Assembly (NCBI RefSeq): GCF_014641655.1 | Contig: NZ_BMID01000001.1 | Span: forward strand, 2,260,427 to 2,324,426 | Origin: Pseudoblastomonas marina | Lineage (GTDB): Bacteria > Pseudomonadota > Alphaproteobacteria > Sphingomonadales > Sphingomonadaceae | Direction of reading: 5' to 3' | DNA: 64,000 nucleotides | Shown: one piece after another, positions 7,561 to 17,445 of the stretch | How the letters are laid out: each line of letters opens with the position of its first letter | How positions within the stretch are numbered: the stretch's first letter is position 1 | Translations under genes and position numbers: made by a program | The notes under the pieces: model-generated | Seen by the model: the letters and a program-made list of their open reading frames with translations, nothing else | The model's database searches: none | What the model was told of the DNA's origin: nothing

Positions 7561-10179
7561 TCAGCGCTCGCCCGCCTCGCGCTTCAGCTCGTAGAGTTTT
7601 TCGAGTGCGTCGCGGGGGCTGAGCGCATCGATATCAAGCGCCCGGAGTTCGTCGCGCAGCGTATCGCACTGCTCTTCCTCGGCCTCGACCGCCGCCGCGA
7701 ATAGCGGCAGGTCGCCCAGTCCCGCCGCGATTCCGCCGGTTTCGGCACGTCCCCTTTCGAGCTTGTCGAGCACCGATCGCGCGCGCTTCACCACCGCTGC
7801 GGGAACGCCCGCAAGCTTGGCTACGGCGAGGCCGTATGAGCGGTCGGCCGAGCCTTCGGCCACCTCGTGGAGCAGCACGAGATCCCCCTTCCACTCGCGC
7901 GCACGCACGTGATGCAGCGAGAGCGCTTCACAGCGATCGGCCAGCAGCGCGAGCTCATGATAATGCGTCGCGAACAGGCAGCGACATGCGATCGTGTCGT
8001 GCACCGCCTCGACCACCGCCCAGGCCAGCGCGAGCCCGTCATAGGTGGAGGTCCCGCGTCCGACCTCGTCGAGGATCACGAAACTGCGCTCGGTCGCCTG
8101 ACTCAGGATCGCCGCGGTCTCGACCATCTCGACCATGAAGGTCGAACGTCCGCGCGCGAGGTTGTCCGAAGCGCCGACGCGGCTGAACAAGCGGTCGACC
8201 AGACCGATCCTGGCCGCGCTTGCAGGCACGAAGCAGCCAGCCTGCGCGAGCAGGACGATCAGCGCATTCTGGCGCAGGAAGGTCGACTTGCCGCCCATAT
8301 TGGGGCCGCCGACGAGCCATAGCCGGTCGGTCTCGCTCAGCGTGCAGTCATTGGCGACGAAGCGTTCGCCCGAGCCCGCGAGCGCGGCTTCGACCACCGG
8401 GTGGCGACCGCCCTCGATCTCGAGACACGGCGCGTCGACCACCTCCGGCATCGTCCAGCCGTCCTCTGCAGCGCGCTCTGCATTGCCGGCGGCGACGTCG
8501 ATCCTTGCCAGTGCGGCGGCGGTACGGGCGATCGCTTCGCGCGCGGCGACCGCTTCCTCGACCAGTTCCTCGAAATGCGCCTCTTCGGCCGCCAGCGCAT
8601 GCACACCCGCCTCGGCAATCCGGCTCGCTTCCTCGTGCAGGTGCAGCGAATTGAACCGCACCGCATTGGCGAGCGTCTGGCGGTGGGTGAAGCCACTGTC
8701 GGCCGCCATCAGAGCATCGCCGTGCCTGGCGGGCACCTCGATGAAGTAGCCGAGCACGCCATTGTGCTTGATCTTGAGCGATCCCACGCCGGTCTCGTCG
8801 CGGTATTTCGCCTCGAGCGCGGCGATCGCGCGCCGGGCATTGCCCGAAGTCTGGCGCAAGTCGTCGAGCGCGTGGTCGTAGCCTTCAGCGATGAAGCCGC
8901 CCTTGGCGCGCTCGGTCGGCGGGGTCGTCACCAGCGCACGGCCGTAGTGATCGGCCAGTGCACCATGGCCGGCCAAATCGGGCAGCAAGGCATCGAGCAA
9001 TGGCGGCCGGTCCTCGGCCTGCCTCAGCCGGTCGCGCAATTGGCGCGCCATGCCCAGACCGTCGCGCAGCTGCCCGAGATCGCGCGGAGAACCCCGTCCG
9101 GCCACCACGCGTCCCAGCGCGCGACCGATGTCGGGCAGCGACTTGAGCGCGGTCCGCACCTCGTCGCGAAGCAATTGGTCTTCGTGGAGCCAGCCGACCA
9201 GCGCGAGCCGCTCGCCGATCGCTGCGCGGTCGGTCAGCGGGGCCGACAGGTCCTCGGCCAGCTGCCGCGCCCCGGCGCCGGTCACGCAGCGGTCCACCGC
9301 TGCGACCAGGCTTCCCCTGCGTCCGCCGCCCTGCGCCTCGAGGATTTCGAGGCTGGAACGCGTCGCCGCATCCATTGCCAGCGTGCCCTCACCGTCGCGC
9401 GCCACCGGCGGCAGCAACAGCGGCATCGTCCCTCGCCCGACATGGTCGAGATAGGCGAGCAACCCGCCCGCCGCCGCCAGCATGGGGCGCGAGAAGGTGC
9501 CGAATGCATCGAGTGTCGCGACCTCATGGATCGCCCGGAGGCGCTTGTCGCCGCTCTCGCTGGAGAATTCGCGCGCATCGCGCTCGATCGCGCCGTCGGG
9601 GGTATCGACGCGGCCCTCGGGCGCGATCACCTCGCTCGCGCCGAGCCGGGCGAGTAGCGCGCCGAGCGCACCCTCGCCGCATTCCTCCAGTTCCATCCGC
9701 CCGGTCGAGATATCGACCGAGGCGACGCCCACGCTCCCGCGCACCGGCGCGATTGCCGCCAGCACATTGGCGCGGCGCGGTTCGAGCAGTGCTTCCTCGG
9801 TCAACGTCCCGGCGGTGACGAAGCGCACGATGTCGCGCGCCACGAGCGCCTTCGACACCGGAGTGCCCTCGCGCTTGGCGCGCGCCTTGGCCTCCTCGGG
9901 CGTCTCGACCTGTTCGGCGATCGCGACCCGGCAGCCGCCCTTGATCAAGCGCGCGAGATAGCCCTCCGCCGAATGCACCGGCACGCCGCACATCGGCACC
10001 GGTTCGCCGCCATGCTCGCCGCGCGTGGTCAGCGCGATGTCGAGCACCCCGGCGGCCACTTTCGCATCGTCGAAGAACAATTCGAAGAAATCGCCCATGC
10101 GATAGAACAGCAGGCAATCGCCCGCCTGCTCCTTGAGCGCGAGATACTGCGCCATCATGGGTGTAACTTGTCCGGCCAT
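7561..10179 (-). CDS. mutS: DNA mismatch repair protein MutS
   Basis: 872 residues, normal for bacterial MutS1. The mismatch-reading domain begins with LFYRMGDFFELF (the Phe-x-Glu wedge at about F31-E33). The ATPase domain has the Walker A GGPNMGGKSTFLRQ and the signature stretch STFMVEMVETAAIL, then VILDEVGRGTSTYDG (Walker B) and ATHYHEL. The C-terminus ends in a helix pair typical of the tetramer/MutL-interacting tail. Start chosen at the ATG giving MAGQVTPMMAQYLALK, matching the conserved N-terminus; the reading is open 18 codons further up. Confidence 0.97.
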   Translation of the reverse strand: MAGQVTPMMAQYLALKEQAGDCLLFYRMGDFFELFFDDAKVAAGVLDIALTTRGEHGGEPVPMCGVPVHSAEGYLARLIKGGCRVAIAEQVETPEEAKARAKREGTPVSKALVARDIVRFVTAGTLTEEALLEPRRANVLAAIAPVRGSVGVASVDISTGRMELEECGEGALGALLARLGASEVIAPEGRVDTPDGAIERDAREFSSESGDKRLRAIHEVATLDAFGTFSRPMLAAAGGLLAYLDHVGRGTMPLLLPPVARDGEGTLAMDAATRSSLEILEAQGGGRRGSLVAAVDRCVTGAGARQLAEDLSAPLTDRAAIGERLALVGWLHEDQLLRDEVRTALKSLPDIGRALGRVVAGRGSPRDLGQLRDGLGMARQLRDRLRQAEDRPPLLDALLPDLAGHGALADHYGRALVTTPPTERAKGGFIAEGYDHALDDLRQTSGNARRAIAALEAKYRDETGVGSLKIKHNGVLGYFIEVPARHGDALMAADSGFTHRQTLANAVRFNSLHLHEEASRIAEAGVHALAAEEAHFEELVEEAVAAREAIARTAAALARIDVAAGNAERAAEDGWTMPEVVDAPCLEIEGGRHPVVEAALAGSGERFVANDCTLSETDRLWLVGGPNMGGKSTFLRQNALIVLLAQAGCFVPASAARIGLVDRLFSRVGASDNLARGRSTFMVEMVETAAILSQATERSFVILDEVGRGTSTYDGLALAWAVVEAVHDTIACRCLFATHYHELALLADRCEALSLHHVRAREWKGDLVLLHEVAEGSADRSYGLAVAKLAGVPAAVVKRARSVLDKLERGRAETGGIAAGLGDLPLFAAAVEAEEEQCDTLRDELRALDIDALSPRDALEKLYELKREAGER

Positions 10180-10267
10180 CAGGCGCGCGACGCTAGCGAT
10201 GACGGGAGCGATTCGCCAAACGCCAGTCTGCACTATCCCCTGTCGCGGCGTGCACCGCAGCAGGCCA

Positions 10268-10975
10268 TCATGATGGGTGAGTGGTGCCTTGAGGAAAACC
10301 GAACTGGGTCCAGTCCGCCGGGCAGGATTTTACCACCACTTGCGTCGTAGCTGCCGAGTCTTCGATCCAGCAATCGTCGAACACCGAGCAATAGCACATC
10401 CGGACCCGGATCGAGAGCCGTGCATCCTCGAACCGCTCGTAAACCCGAGGACTCGTCTGATCCCGCGTGACCTGCACAAATGACAGTTCTTCGCCAGACT
10501 TGAGGACCTCTCCATTGATGGCAGACATGACAACCGCGATGGTTTCGCCAGGCTCGGCACAGCAATCGCGCAGCAACATCCTTATGTCGCGATAGGTACG
10601 GCCCTCATAACTCACTTCCATTCCGCGAATGCGAGCGGGGCCGACGCCATTATTGCTGGCATTCAGCGTCAGAACCGGATCGCCTTCCGCCGACAGATTG
10701 CCCGTGTCGTAAGCAACTATTGGCCAGACTGCCGCGATCTGCATCTTTTCCGTCGCCTCGGCTTGCTGGAAGGCGAAATAGGCGACCGCGAGCGAAATCA
10801 GCACCGCCGGAAAGGCCAGGGCTACGTTGCCAAGAGCCACGAAGGGCAGATATTTGAGCAGGCGATTGAACCTTGCCGAACGTGGGCCAGACGCTTCCAT
10901 TCGGGCCATACGGGCTTCCAGCGCAGCCAATCGCGCCTTTTCCGCCTCGCGTGAACCCGCGTTCGATTCGTTCAT
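10268..10975 (-). CDS. Single-pass membrane protein with cysteine-rich extracytoplasmic domain, unknown
   Basis: 235 residues: a charged N-terminus predicted to be helical/coiled (REAEKARLAALEARMARME), one long transmembrane segment (about residues 45-70, LPFVALGNVALAFPAVLISL), then a beta-rich domain with six cysteines in CC, CYC, C and C positions near the end. No family recognised. Base composition is lower in GC than mutS and the malic enzyme gene on either side, which hints at transfer. Start at ATG 10975; an upstream start is open but adds a poorly coding extension. Confidence 0.6.
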   Translation of the reverse strand: MNESNAGSREAEKARLAALEARMARMEASGPRSARFNRLLKYLPFVALGNVALAFPAVLISLAVAYFAFQQAEATEKMQIAAVWPIVAYDTGNLSAEGDPVLTLNASNNGVGPARIRGMEVSYEGRTYRDIRMLLRDCCAEPGETIAVVMSAINGEVLKSGEELSFVQVTRDQTSPRVYERFEDARLSIRVRMCYCSVFDDCWIEDSAATTQVVVKSCPADWTQFGFPQGTTHPS

Positions 10976-11101
10976 GCGGGAGGAATAGGATGGAAGGGGA
11001 AATTGGCAAGACGGGTTAGAGACCACCCGCCGCCGAGCTATCCCCTATCGCTGAGCGTAGGCATCGTTTAGGGGCGGTGGCAACCAGTGGAGAGACCCGA
11101 C

Positions 11102-13363
11102 TTGTCCGAGAACGAAGCCGACGATTTCACCCGCCGCGAGGCGCTGTTCTACCATTCGACCGGGCGTCCCGGTAAGATCGAGGTCGTCGCGACCAAGCCG
11201 ATGACGACCCAGCGCGATCTCGCGCTGGCCTACTCCCCCGGCGTCGCCGCCCCGGTCGAGGCGATCGCCAAGGATCCCGGCTGCGCCAGCGACTTCACCG
11301 CGCGCGCCAATCTCGTCGCCGTCATCTCCAACGGCACTGCGATCCTCGGCCTCGGAAATCTCGGCGCCCTCGCCTCCAAACCCGTGATGGAAGGCAAGGC
11401 GGTGCTGTTCAAGCGCTTCGCCGATGTCGACGCGATCGATCTCGAGCTCGACACCGAGGATCCCGACAAGTTCATCGAGGCGGTCGCCCTGCTCGAGCCG
11501 AGCTTCGGCGGGATCAACCTCGAGGACATCGCCGCACCCGAATGCTTCATCATCGAGCAGGCCCTGCGCGAGAGGATGAACATCCCGATCATGCATGACG
11601 ACCAGCACGGCACCGCGATCATCGCCGCTGCCGGTCTGATCAATGCCTGCCACCTGACCGGGCGCGATCTCAAGGACGTCAAGATGGTGGTCAACGGCGC
11701 CGGTGCCTCGGCGATCGCCTGCACCGCACTGATCAAGGCGATGGGCGTCCCGCACGAAAACGTCACCATGTGCGACCGTTCGGGACCGATCTATCCGGGT
11801 CGCAGCGACGTCGACCAGTGGAAGAGCGCGCATGCGGTCGAGACCGATGCCCGTTCGCTCGAGGAGGCGCTGCAGGGCGCGGATATCTTCCTCGGCCTGT
11901 CGGCAGCCGGCGCGCTCAAACCCGAATGGGTCAAGGACATGGCCGACCAGCCGATCATCTTCGCGATGGCGAACCCGGTGCCCGAAATCATGCCCGATCT
12001 GGCCAAGGAGGTGCGTCCCGACGCGATTATCGCCACCGGCCGGTCGGACTTCCCCAACCAGGTCAACAACGTGCTCGGCTTCCCCTTCATCTTCCGCGGT
12101 GCGCTCGACGTGCGGGCGACCGCGATCAACGAAGAGATGAAGATCGCCGCCGCGCACGCGATCGCCGAGCTGGCGCGCGAGCGCGTTCCCGAGGAAGTCG
12201 CCGCGGCGTATGGCAAGCACCAGCAGTTCGGGCCCGAATACATCATTCCCGCTCCGTTCGATCCGCGGCTGATGGAAGTAGTCTCCGCCGCGGTCGCCAA
12301 GGCCGCGATGGACAGCGGCGTCGCGACCAGGCCGATCGAGGATTTCGACGAATACCGCCTCAGCCTCAGGAGCCGACTCAACCCCACCACCGCGGTCCTC
12401 ACCCGGACCTACGAGGACGCCAAGAAAAACCCGCAACGGGTGGTCTTTGCCGAAGCCGAGGAAGAGGTCATCCTGCGCGCCGCGATCCAGCTGCGCGATT
12501 TCGGCTACGGCAAGCCGATCCTCGTCGGGCGCACAGAGAAGGTCCGCGCCGCGCTCGGGAATCTCGGGGTCGACGATGTCGACAGCTTCCAGATCGAGAA
12601 TTCGGCCGACAGCCCCCACATCCCGGCGATGGTCGATTTCCTCTACACGCGCCTCCAGCGGCGCGGCTACACCGAGCGCGACGTCCGCCGGATGGTGAAC
12701 CAGGAACGCAACGTGTTCGCCGCGCTGCTCGTCGCGCTGGGCGAAGGGGATGCGATGATCTCGGGCATCACGCGGACGTTCTCGCAGACCGCGCGGGAAA
12801 TCAATCGCGTGCTCGATCCGAAGCCCGGCGAAATCCCGTTCGGCATCCACATGATGATCGGCAAGAACCACACGACTTTCCTCGCCGACACCACGATCAA
12901 CGAGCGACCCTCGTCGAAGGATCTCGCGCATATCGCCAAGGAAACCGCGCGCGTCGCGCGCCGCCTCGGCCACGAGCCACGGGTCGCATTCCTGTCCTAT
13001 TCGACCTTTGGCAATCCCGAGGGCAAGTGGCTCGAAAACATCCGCGACGCGGTGCACATCCTCGACGACGAGGGCGTGGACTTCGAATACGAAGGCGAAA
13101 TGGCGCCCGACGCCGCACTCAACGAGACGGTCATGGCGCTCTATCCGTTCAGCCGCCTGTCTGGTCCCGCCAACGTGCTGATCATGCCGGGGCTGCAATC
13201 GGCCAACCTGTCGGCCAAGATGCTGCGCGAACTGGCGGGCAATGCCACGATCGGGCCGATGCTGGTCGGCATGGAAAAGCCTGTGCAGATCGCCCCGATG
13301 ACCGCGAGCGCACCCGACGTGTTGACGCTGGCGGTGCTCGCGAGCGCAGGCGTGGTGAGCTAG
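11102..13363 (+). CDS. maeB: NADP-dependent malic enzyme with C-terminal phosphotransacetylase-like domain
   Basis: 753 residues. The N-terminal half is malic enzyme (YSPGVAAP, FKRFADVDAIDLELD, MHDDQHGTAI, VVNGAGASAIACT nucleotide site). The C-terminal half, from about residue 430, resembles phosphate acetyl/butyryltransferase (VFAEAEEEVILRAA, LIMPGLQSANLSAKML) but in this fused family is regulatory, responding to acetyl-CoA. It decarboxylates malate to pyruvate, making NADPH. TTG at 11102 is preferred because GGAGAG lies seven bases upstream; a GTG at 11087 is the alternative. Confidence 0.93.
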   Translation: MSENEADDFTRREALFYHSTGRPGKIEVVATKPMTTQRDLALAYSPGVAAPVEAIAKDPGCASDFTARANLVAVISNGTAILGLGNLGALASKPVMEGKAVLFKRFADVDAIDLELDTEDPDKFIEAVALLEPSFGGINLEDIAAPECFIIEQALRERMNIPIMHDDQHGTAIIAAAGLINACHLTGRDLKDVKMVVNGAGASAIACTALIKAMGVPHENVTMCDRSGPIYPGRSDVDQWKSAHAVETDARSLEEALQGADIFLGLSAAGALKPEWVKDMADQPIIFAMANPVPEIMPDLAKEVRPDAIIATGRSDFPNQVNNVLGFPFIFRGALDVRATAINEEMKIAAAHAIAELARERVPEEVAAAYGKHQQFGPEYIIPAPFDPRLMEVVSAAVAKAAMDSGVATRPIEDFDEYRLSLRSRLNPTTAVLTRTYEDAKKNPQRVVFAEAEEEVILRAAIQLRDFGYGKPILVGRTEKVRAALGNLGVDDVDSFQIENSADSPHIPAMVDFLYTRLQRRGYTERDVRRMVNQERNVFAALLVALGEGDAMISGITRTFSQTAREINRVLDPKPGEIPFGIHMMIGKNHTTFLADTTINERPSSKDLAHIAKETARVARRLGHEPRVAFLSYSTFGNPEGKWLENIRDAVHILDDEGVDFEYEGEMAPDAALNETVMALYPFSRLSGPANVLIMPGLQSANLSAKMLRELAGNATIGPMLVGMEKPVQIAPMTASAPDVLTLAVLASAGVVS

Positions 13364-13373
13364 CGACCGGCCT

Positions 13374-14516
13374 ATGGAGGAAGCTCCGATCGCTCCGCAG
13401 CGCTCCCGCTTCGCGATTCCGGACGACGTCCACTATTTCAATTGCGCCTACATGTCACCGCTGAGCCACGCGGTGGTCGAGGCGATGGACGCGGGGACAA
13501 GGCGCAAGGCGTCTCCTTGGGAGTTCCAGCCGCCCCATTTCTTCGCGCTGGCGGAGCGATTTCGCGAACGCACCGGGATGCTGGCGGGGGTCGATCCCTC
13601 GACCATCGCGATCGTGCCCGCCGCGAGCTACGGCCTCGCCGTGGCAGCGCGCAATGTGTCGCTGGCCGAAGGGCAGGAAATCGTCACGCTTGCCGACCAG
13701 TTTCCCTCGAACATCTATGTCTGGCGCGAGCGCGCCCGCGATAGCGGCGCGCGGATCGTCGTGGCGCGGCGCGATGCGGACAGCGACTGGACCGAAGCGG
13801 TGCTCGACGCGATCGGCCCCGACACCGGGCTCGCCGCCTTGCCACATTGCCATTGGGCAGACGGGCGAATACTCGACCTCGAGCGGATTGCGGACAAGTG
13901 CCGCGAAACCGGCGCCGCGCTGGTGCTCGACCTCACGCAGTCGCTCGGCGCGATGCCGATCGACCTCACTCGCGTCCGGCCCGATTTCGCGGTGGCGGCG
14001 AGCTACAAATGGCTGATGGGCCCCTATGGCGTGGGATTGCTCTATTGCGACCCGCGGCATCATGACGGTGCCCCGATCGAGCACAATTGGATCAACCGCG
14101 CCGGGTCGGAGGATTTCTCCGGCCTCGTCGATTATCGCGACGACTACCAACCGGGCGCGCGCCGGTTCGATATGGGCGAGAAGTCCAACCCGCCATTGCT
14201 CGAAGGGGCAGTGGCAGCGATGGACTTCCTGCTCGAATTCGGGATCGAAGCGGTCGCCGCGACGCTAGGACGAAAAACCGCCGCGCTCGCCAAAGAGGCA
14301 GAACGGCTTGGATTCGCCTCGGCCCCGGCGGGCGTCGGGGCGCCGCACTATCTTTCGCTCGGTTTCCCCGACGGCGTGCCACCTGACCTGCTCGGCGACC
14401 TTGCCCGGCGAAAGGTGTTCGTCTCGGCGCGTGGCAAATCGGTGCGGATCACGCCGCATCTCTACAATGACGAGGCCGATGCCGAAGCGCTGATCGCGGC
14501 GCTCGCTGCGCTATGA
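13374..14516 (+). CDS. Aminotransferase class V-fold PLP enzyme
   Basis: 380 residues, fold type I. HYFNCAYMSPLS at the N-terminus and the PLP lysine in AASYKWLMGPYGVGLLYC are clear; the Asp that binds the pyridine nitrogen is in ALVLDLTQSLGAM. The enzyme is related to cysteine desulfurases, kynureninases and isopenicillin epimerases, and specificity cannot be assigned. It starts 11 bases after the malic enzyme gene, so the two are probably cotranscribed. Confidence 0.8.
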   Translation: MEEAPIAPQRSRFAIPDDVHYFNCAYMSPLSHAVVEAMDAGTRRKASPWEFQPPHFFALAERFRERTGMLAGVDPSTIAIVPAASYGLAVAARNVSLAEGQEIVTLADQFPSNIYVWRERARDSGARIVVARRDADSDWTEAVLDAIGPDTGLAALPHCHWADGRILDLERIADKCRETGAALVLDLTQSLGAMPIDLTRVRPDFAVAASYKWLMGPYGVGLLYCDPRHHDGAPIEHNWINRAGSEDFSGLVDYRDDYQPGARRFDMGEKSNPPLLEGAVAAMDFLLEFGIEAVAATLGRKTAALAKEAERLGFASAPAGVGAPHYLSLGFPDGVPPDLLGDLARRKVFVSARGKSVRITPHLYNDEADAEALIAALAAL

Positions 14517-14528
14517 ACCGGGCGCGGT

Positions 14529-15212
14529 CTAGAACGGCAGCTCCTTGCCGCTGTAGTCGACAAAGCGGTATCCGCCATGGCCGGCGGCTTCGACCACGTC
14601 GGCCATGCCCGTAACGCTCTCCTCGACCGTCAGCTTTGCATTCGGGCCGCCCATATCGGTCTGCACCCAGCCGGGATGGAGCGAGAGCACCTCGATGTCG
14701 CGCGGACCCGCATCCTGCTCTGCGACGCCCTTGGCGAGCATGTTCTGCGCCGCCTTGCTCGTGCGATAGAGTTCGTAGCCTCCCGAGCTATCGGCGATCG
14801 AACCCATCAGCGAGGACATGAAGGCGATCGTGCCACCGTCCCTCACCTTGGGCAGCAGCTTCTTGCCGAGATGGATCGGCCCGTAGGCGTTGGTCATCAT
14901 CACGTGCGCGACCTCGTCGGGCGTCGCCTCGACGCTCGACTGGTGCTTCGCGCCGGTGATCCCGGCATTGACGATCACCGCCTCGAGGCTGCCGTCGGCC
15001 AGCTGACCACAGACATTGCCGAAGGTCGAAGGATCGGTGACGTCGACGGTCGCGACCTCGATCGCGTCGTGCTCATCCGCGAGCTTGTGCAGGTCCTCTC
15101 CTGCGCTGCGTTCGGTCGCGAGAACCTTCCAGCCGCGCGAAGCGAATTCTTTGGCGAGACCGAGGCCCAGTCCGCGCGAGGCGCCGATGATGGCGATTTT
15201 CCTGTCCGACAT
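14529..15212 (-). CDS. Short-chain dehydrogenase/reductase
   Basis: 227 residues. Rossmann fold with GASRGLGLGLA near the N-terminus, the structural NAG motif (VIVNAGITGA), a catalytic Ser in FMSSLMG and YRTSK supplying Tyr and Lys. Likely NADP-linked, as an Arg (TER) follows beta-2 instead of an acidic residue alone. It begins two bases after the stop of the aldehyde dehydrogenase gene, implying an operon; the pair may oxidise or reduce related aldehydes. Substrate unknown. Confidence 0.85.
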   Translation of the reverse strand: MSDRKIAIIGASRGLGLGLAKEFASRGWKVLATERSAGEDLHKLADEHDAIEVATVDVTDPSTFGNVCGQLADGSLEAVIVNAGITGAKHQSSVEATPDEVAHVMMTNAYGPIHLGKKLLPKVRDGGTIAFMSSLMGSIADSSGGYELYRTSKAAQNMLAKGVAEQDAGPRDIEVLSLHPGWVQTDMGGPNAKLTVEESVTGMADVVEAAGHGGYRFVDYSGKELPF

Positions 15213-15214
15213 GC

Positions 15215-16585
15215 TTATCCTTCCGGGTAGACGATGGTCTTCAGATTCATGAATTCGTGGAGGCCGTAGCGCGACAATTCGCGGCCATGGCCCGAGCGCT
15301 TGATCCCGCCGAACGGCGCCTCGATCTTCGATCCGTTGACCGCGTTAAAGGTGGTCATCCCCGCCTCGATCTCGTTGGCGAAGCGTTCGCGCTCATCTGC
15401 GTCATTGGTCCAGGCGGCCGAGCCGAGACCATAGGGTATAGCATTGGCGATGCGGATCGCGTGGTCGACATCGTCGGCGCGGTAGAGCTGGCCGACGGGT
15501 CCGAAGATCTCGTCGGTGCCGGTTTCGCTGCCGATTTCGACATCGGTCAGCAGCCCCGCGCTCATCCACGCGCCCGGGCGATCGATCTTCTTTCCCCCGA
15601 ACAGCAGCGTCGCGCCTTCTTCCTGCGCCTTCGCGACTTGGTCGAGCACGGTGTCGCGCTGGCCTTCGCTCGAAAGCGGGCCGAGCCGGGTATCCTCGCT
15701 CATCGGATCGCCGGGCTCGATGTCCTTAAGCGCGGCGATGAAGCGTTCGGAAAAATCGTCGTAGATATCGGCATGGACGATGGTGCGCTTGCCGCAGATG
15801 CAGGACTGGCCGTTGTTCTGAATCCGCGCGTCGACCGCATCCTCGACCGCCCGGTCGAGATCGGCCGAGGGCATCACGACGAACGGGTCCGATCCGCCGA
15901 GCTCGAGCACGACCTTCTTGATGTTTTTGCCCGCCTGTTCGGCCACCGCCGAGCCGGCGCCTTCGCTGCCGGTCAGCGTGGCGGCGATCACGCGATCATC
16001 TGCGATGATGTCGGCCACCGGGTCGGAGGAAATCGCGAGGTTCTGGAACACGCCTTCGGGCGCGCCCGCCTCGAGCGCGAGTTCCTCGAGCTTGGACGCG
16101 ACGCCCTGGACGATGCTGGCGTGCTTCAGGAGCCCAACATTGCCCGCGAGGATGGTCGGCGCGAGGAACCGGATCACCTGCCAATAGGGAAAGTTCCAGG
16201 GCATCACCGCGAGCACCGGGCCCTGCGGCAGCCAGCGCCCTTCGGCCCGCCCGCCGTCGGACAGCTGCCATGTCTCGGGTTCGAGCATCGCCGGACCGGC
16301 CTCGGCGAAATGGTGCAGCAGCCGCGCACATTTCTCGACCTCGGCCCGGGCCTGCGCGATCGGCTTGCCCATCTCGGTCACGGCGAGCCGCGCGAGCTCG
16401 TCCTTCCGGCTGTCGTAGAGATCGCCCATCTTCGCGAGCACGTCGCTGCGGCGCGCGATCGGGCTCGTACGCCAGTCGCGATAGGCGCCATCGGCCCGAG
16501 ATAGCTTGCGATCGATCGCCGCTTGGTCGAGCTCTTCGTATTCGGCGATCGTTTCGCCAGTGGCGGGATTCGTGGTCGTGATCAT
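15215..16585 (-). CDS. NAD(P)-dependent aldehyde dehydrogenase (succinate-semialdehyde dehydrogenase-like)
   Basis: 456 residues. Cofactor-binding PWNFPYWQVIRFLAP, the general base in VLELGGSDPFVVM and the nucleophilic cysteine region NNGQSCICGKRTIV identify an aldehyde dehydrogenase. Overall layout resembles bacterial NAD-dependent succinate-semialdehyde dehydrogenases (Sad/YneI type). ATG at 16585 gives MITTTNPATGE, the usual family start. The downstream SDR gene is nearly contiguous. Exact substrate is inference. Confidence 0.85.
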   Translation of the reverse strand: MITTTNPATGETIAEYEELDQAAIDRKLSRADGAYRDWRTSPIARRSDVLAKMGDLYDSRKDELARLAVTEMGKPIAQARAEVEKCARLLHHFAEAGPAMLEPETWQLSDGGRAEGRWLPQGPVLAVMPWNFPYWQVIRFLAPTILAGNVGLLKHASIVQGVASKLEELALEAGAPEGVFQNLAISSDPVADIIADDRVIAATLTGSEGAGSAVAEQAGKNIKKVVLELGGSDPFVVMPSADLDRAVEDAVDARIQNNGQSCICGKRTIVHADIYDDFSERFIAALKDIEPGDPMSEDTRLGPLSSEGQRDTVLDQVAKAQEEGATLLFGGKKIDRPGAWMSAGLLTDVEIGSETGTDEIFGPVGQLYRADDVDHAIRIANAIPYGLGSAAWTNDADERERFANEIEAGMTTFNAVNGSKIEAPFGGIKRSGHGRELSRYGLHEFMNLKTIVYPEG

Positions 16586-16745
16586 GCTGCGCTCCGGGTC
16601 TTTCCAGACCAATGGGCCTGGGAGGCGCTCGTTCCCCTCAGCCGCTCATCGCAAGTCAGCGCCAATTCGTCCGCCGGTTCATCCGCGCGCAAACAGCGGG
16701 GGGCAAATGGCACGCCGTGCAACAGATCCCGAGAAAGGACACACG

Positions 16746-17345
16746 ATGAAAAAGACTATCCTGCTGGCCGCGATGGCCACTTCGATCGCCGCAACGCCAG
16801 CGCTGGCGCAGTCGGCCCCGGGCGGCCTCCATGTCGGCGCGCTCGCCGGTTACGAAGGTATCGATGTCGAGGCCGAAGACGGTTCGGCCACCGCCAATGC
16901 CGATTCGACCGTTTACGGCATCAATGCCGGCTACGACATCGCGCTCGGCGGCGCCTTCGTCGGCGTCGAGGGCGAAATCTCGACCAGCGGCGGCACGACC
17001 GAATTCCCGAGCACTTTCGCCGGGGCCCGCGACGGGCTCGAGACCGATGCGCAGTACTATGTCGGCGCCCGCGCCGGTTTCGCGCTGACTCCGGGCGTCA
17101 CCGCCTACGGCAAGGTCGGCTACACATCGCTCGACACCCGCGCCTTTACCCAGGCGGGCTCGCTCGCCGAGCTCGAGGAAAATGCCGGCGGCATCCGCTA
17201 TGGCGGCGGCGTGCAGATCGGCCTGCCCGGCCCGCTCGAAGCGCGGGTCGAATATCGCCGCTCGGAATATGATGATCTCGCCTCGGCCGATTTCGGCAAG
17301 ACGACCACCGACCAGGTCGTGGTCGGCCTCGGCGTCCGCTTTTAA
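16746..17345 (+). CDS. Outer-membrane beta-barrel protein (porin/Opa-like family)
   Basis: 199 residues. Signal peptide MKKTILLAAMATSIAATPALAQ, then alternating amphipathic strands (VHVGALAGYEGIDV-like, YGINAGYDIALGGAFVGVEGE, YVGARAGFALTPGVTAYGKVGY) and a C-terminal Phe (VVGLGVRF), the classic signature of an eight-strand barrel. Function may be adhesion or structural. AAAGGA precedes the ATG by about eight bases. A clear terminator follows. Confidence 0.82.
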   Translation: MKKTILLAAMATSIAATPALAQSAPGGLHVGALAGYEGIDVEAEDGSATANADSTVYGINAGYDIALGGAFVGVEGEISTSGGTTEFPSTFAGARDGLETDAQYYVGARAGFALTPGVTAYGKVGYTSLDTRAFTQAGSLAELEENAGGIRYGGGVQIGLPGPLEARVEYRRSEYDDLASADFGKTTTDQVVVGLGVRF

Positions 17346-17369
17346 GCGGCAAGCCAATCCATGACTCGA

Positions 17370-17400
17370 GGGCCGCTCCATTGGGGCGGCCCTTTTGTTT
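17370..17400 (+). terminator. Rho-independent terminator after the beta-barrel gene
   Basis: Ten-pair stem GGGCCGCTCC (17370-17379) with GGGGCGGCCC (17383-17392), three-base loop, followed by TTTTGTTT. Located 25 bases after the stop codon. Confidence 0.85.
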
Positions 17401-17445
17401 TCGCCCGGCGTGGCACCCGCGCATCGCCGCTGCTAGGGATGCGCG

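Noticed and set aside
11045-13198. 717-codon frame antisense to the malic enzyme gene
   Set aside because: Shadow of a conserved gene; His/Asp/Arg-rich nonsense composition.
13374-14516. Kynureninase, to pair with tryptophan dioxygenase
   Set aside because: Shares only the general class V fold; shorter than kynureninase and lacks its characteristic segments as far as I can see.
16485-16745. Upstream in-frame extension of the beta-barrel gene
   Set aside because: Would bury the clear signal peptide; ATG 16746 with AAAGGA is the start.
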